A stretch of DNA of 64,000 nucleotides, from assembly GCF_018866325.1 (NCBI RefSeq), contig NZ_CP076457.1, positions 6,607,001 to 6,671,000 on the forward strand, in the 5' to 3' direction. Positions 62,559 through 64,000 of the stretch are shown here, in pieces. How positions within the stretch are numbered: position 1 is the first letter of the stretch; each line of letters opens with the position of its first letter. The notes beneath the pieces are model-generated. The model ran no database searches. It saw nothing but the letters and a program-made list of their open reading frames with translations, and was not told the DNA's origin. The translations under genes and the position numbers were made by a program. The stretch comes from Streptomyces sp. YPW6. GTDB taxonomy: Bacteria > Actinomycetota > Actinomycetes > Streptomycetales > Streptomycetaceae.

Positions 62559-64000
62559 TTGCCAGACGAGGCCCAGTCAGCCGCCGCCCCGCAGCCCGAC
62601 AAGCCCGTGGCGGCCCCCGCCACGCCCGAGAAGGCTGCGCCCTCGAACGCGCCGGAGCCCGCGCCCGCCGAGCCGGCCGCCGATCCCGCGCGCCCCGGGC
62701 GGCGAAGGCCGCCACTCCTCCGGTGAAGCCCGCCGCCCCGAGGCCCCGCCGAAGCCGGCCGGGACGACGGGCCCCGCGCAGCCGCCGGCCAGGAAGCCGG
62801 CCCCGCCGCGCCAAGCCCCCGGCCCCCGGGCCCCCCGCGAAGGCCGGGGCCGCGGCCGGATCCGCCTCCCGCTCCGGCGGCTCCTCCAACCGCGTGCGGG
62901 CCCGTCTCGCCCGGCTGGGCGTACAGCGCTCCAGCCCGTACAACCCGGTCCTGGAACCGCTGCTGCGGACGGTCCGGGGCAACGACCCGAAGATCGAGAC
63001 GGCCACGCTCCGCCAGATCGAGAAGGCCTACCAGGTCGCCGAGCGCTGGCACCGGGGCCAGAAGCGCAAGAGCGGCGACCCCTACATCACCCACCCGCTG
63101 GCCGTCACCACGATCCTCGCCGAGCTCGGCATGGACCCGGCGACCCTGATGGCCGGCCTGCTGCACGACACCGTCGAGGACACCGAGTACGGTCTGGACA
63201 CCCTCAAGCGGGACTTCGGCGACCAGGTCGCCCTGCTCGTCGACGGCGTCACCAAGCTGGACAAGGTCAAGTTCGGCGAGGCCGCCCAGGCCGAGACCGT
63301 GCGCAAGATGGTCGTCGCCATGGCCAAGGACCCCCGGGTCCTCGTCATCAAGCTCGCGGACCGCCTGCACAACATGCGCACCATGCGCTATCTCAAGCGG
63401 GAGAAGCAGGAGAAGAAGGCCCGCGAGACGCTGGAGATCTACGCCCCGCTGGCGCACCGGCTGGGCATGAACACCATCAAGTGGGAGCTGGAGGACCTCG
63501 CGTTCGCGATCCTCTACCCCAAGATGTACGACGAGATCGTCCGCCTCGTCGCCGAGCGGGCCCCCAAGCGCGACGAGTACCTGGCCATAGTGACCGACGA
63601 GGTCCAGGCCGACCTGCGCGCCGCCCGCATCAAGGCCACCGTCACCGGCCGCCCCAAGCACTACTACAGCGTCTACCAGAAGATGATCGTGCGGGGCCGC
63701 GACTTCGCCGAGATCTACGACCTGGTGGGCATCCGCGTCCTCGTCGACACCGTCCGCGACTGCTACGCGGCGCTCGGCACCGTCCACGCCCGGTGGAACC
63801 CGGTCCCGGGGCGGTTCAAGGACTACATCGCGATGCCCAAGTTCAACATGTACCAGTCGCTGCACACCACGGTGATCGGCCCCAGCGGCAAGCCCGTCGA
63901 GCTCCAGATCCGTACGTTCGACATGCACCGCCGCGCCGAGTACGGCATCGCCGCCCACTGGAAGTACAAGCAGGAGGCCGTGGCGGGCGCCTCCAAGGTC
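62559..64000 (+). CDS. relA: RelA/SpoT-family (p)ppGpp synthetase/hydrolase, partial, N-terminus frameshifted
   Basis: This stringent-response enzyme makes and degrades (p)ppGpp. The body, from about 62816 to the window end, shows YQVAERWHRGQKRKSGDPYI, the HD hydrolase motif LLHDTVEDT with LADRLHNMRTMRY, and the synthetase domain RPKHYYSVYQKM to YQSLHTTVIGP. The TTG start at 62559 follows GAGGAG and opens a Pro/Ala-rich leader in one frame. Between about 62698 and 62815 the likely coding frame changes three times (AAKAATPPVK, then PKPAGTTGPAQ, then AKPPAPGPPAK), so indel errors in this GC-rich stretch are likely. The C-terminal TGS and ACT domains lie outside the window. Confidence 0.88.

Overview
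The window is about 64 kb of Streptomyces core chromosome. The evidence is very high GC with strongly GC3-biased codons, frequent GTG and TTG starts, and an SsgB sporulation protein. A phosphatidylinositol-mannoside lipid cluster and a RuvCAB-YajC-SecDF-Apt-RelA block are also present. From memory the gene order matches, in reverse, the S. coelicolor segment from about SCO1570 to SCO1513. argG sitting beside argH differs from S. coelicolor, where I recall argG lying elsewhere. No prophage, transposase or biosynthetic gene cluster was recognised.

Layout. 1-3.6 kb: an L,D-transpeptidase-like secreted protein (partial), a small unknown gene, then argG-argH behind a promoter overlapped by two ARG-box-like sites. 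3.7-11.3 kb: aldo/keto reductase, a TetR-MFS exporter pair with a visible operator, PlsC-like acyltransferase, Tat-exported glycerophosphodiesterase, a sigma-like protein, a GNAT protein and two small membrane proteins. 11.5-14.7 kb: methionine ABC transporter metNIQ, preceded by a palindrome and a 28-residue Met/Cys-rich leader ORF. 14.7-23.3 kb: GNAT protein, then cobalamin/siroheme genes (cobL, a BluB-CobT fusion, a CysG-like protein) and a TrmH-family methyltransferase. 23.3-31 kb: a tandem-repeat junction, Ser/Thr kinase, small membrane protein, APH-like phosphotransferase, zinc-ribbon protein, five tRNA genes (3 Val, Cys, Gly), pabB-pabC and a double-GNAT protein. 31-41 kb: DsbA/FrnE-like protein, small membrane proteins, CGNR regulator, ssgB, two identical tRNA-Val(CAC) genes flanking a large membrane-protein gene, a DnaQ-like exonuclease and a two-gene unknown operon. 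41-46 kb: thrS, a degenerate two-repeat CRISPR-like remnant, K+ channel, HIT protein and a large unknown membrane protein. 46-54.8 kb: EF-G-like GTPase, then PI-phosphate synthase, PIM acyltransferase, PimA and a LemA-like protein, followed by pdxST and yebC. 54.9-64 kb: ruvC-ruvA-ruvB, yajC-secD-secF, apt, a small secreted protein, and relA running off the end.

Functional themes are arginine, methionine, cobalamin, folate and vitamin B6 metabolism, PIM-type envelope lipids, Holliday-junction processing, Sec export and stringent response. The most unusual signals are the type I-E-like CRISPR remnant after thrS, the Cys/Met leader ORF before metN, a four-unit tandem repeat copying the 3' ends of two convergent genes, and several leaderless genes with a -10 box 6-8 nt before the start. 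Three genes (the BluB-CobT fusion, the large membrane protein and relA) have frameshifts confined to low-complexity GC-rich stretches. These look more like sequence errors than decay.
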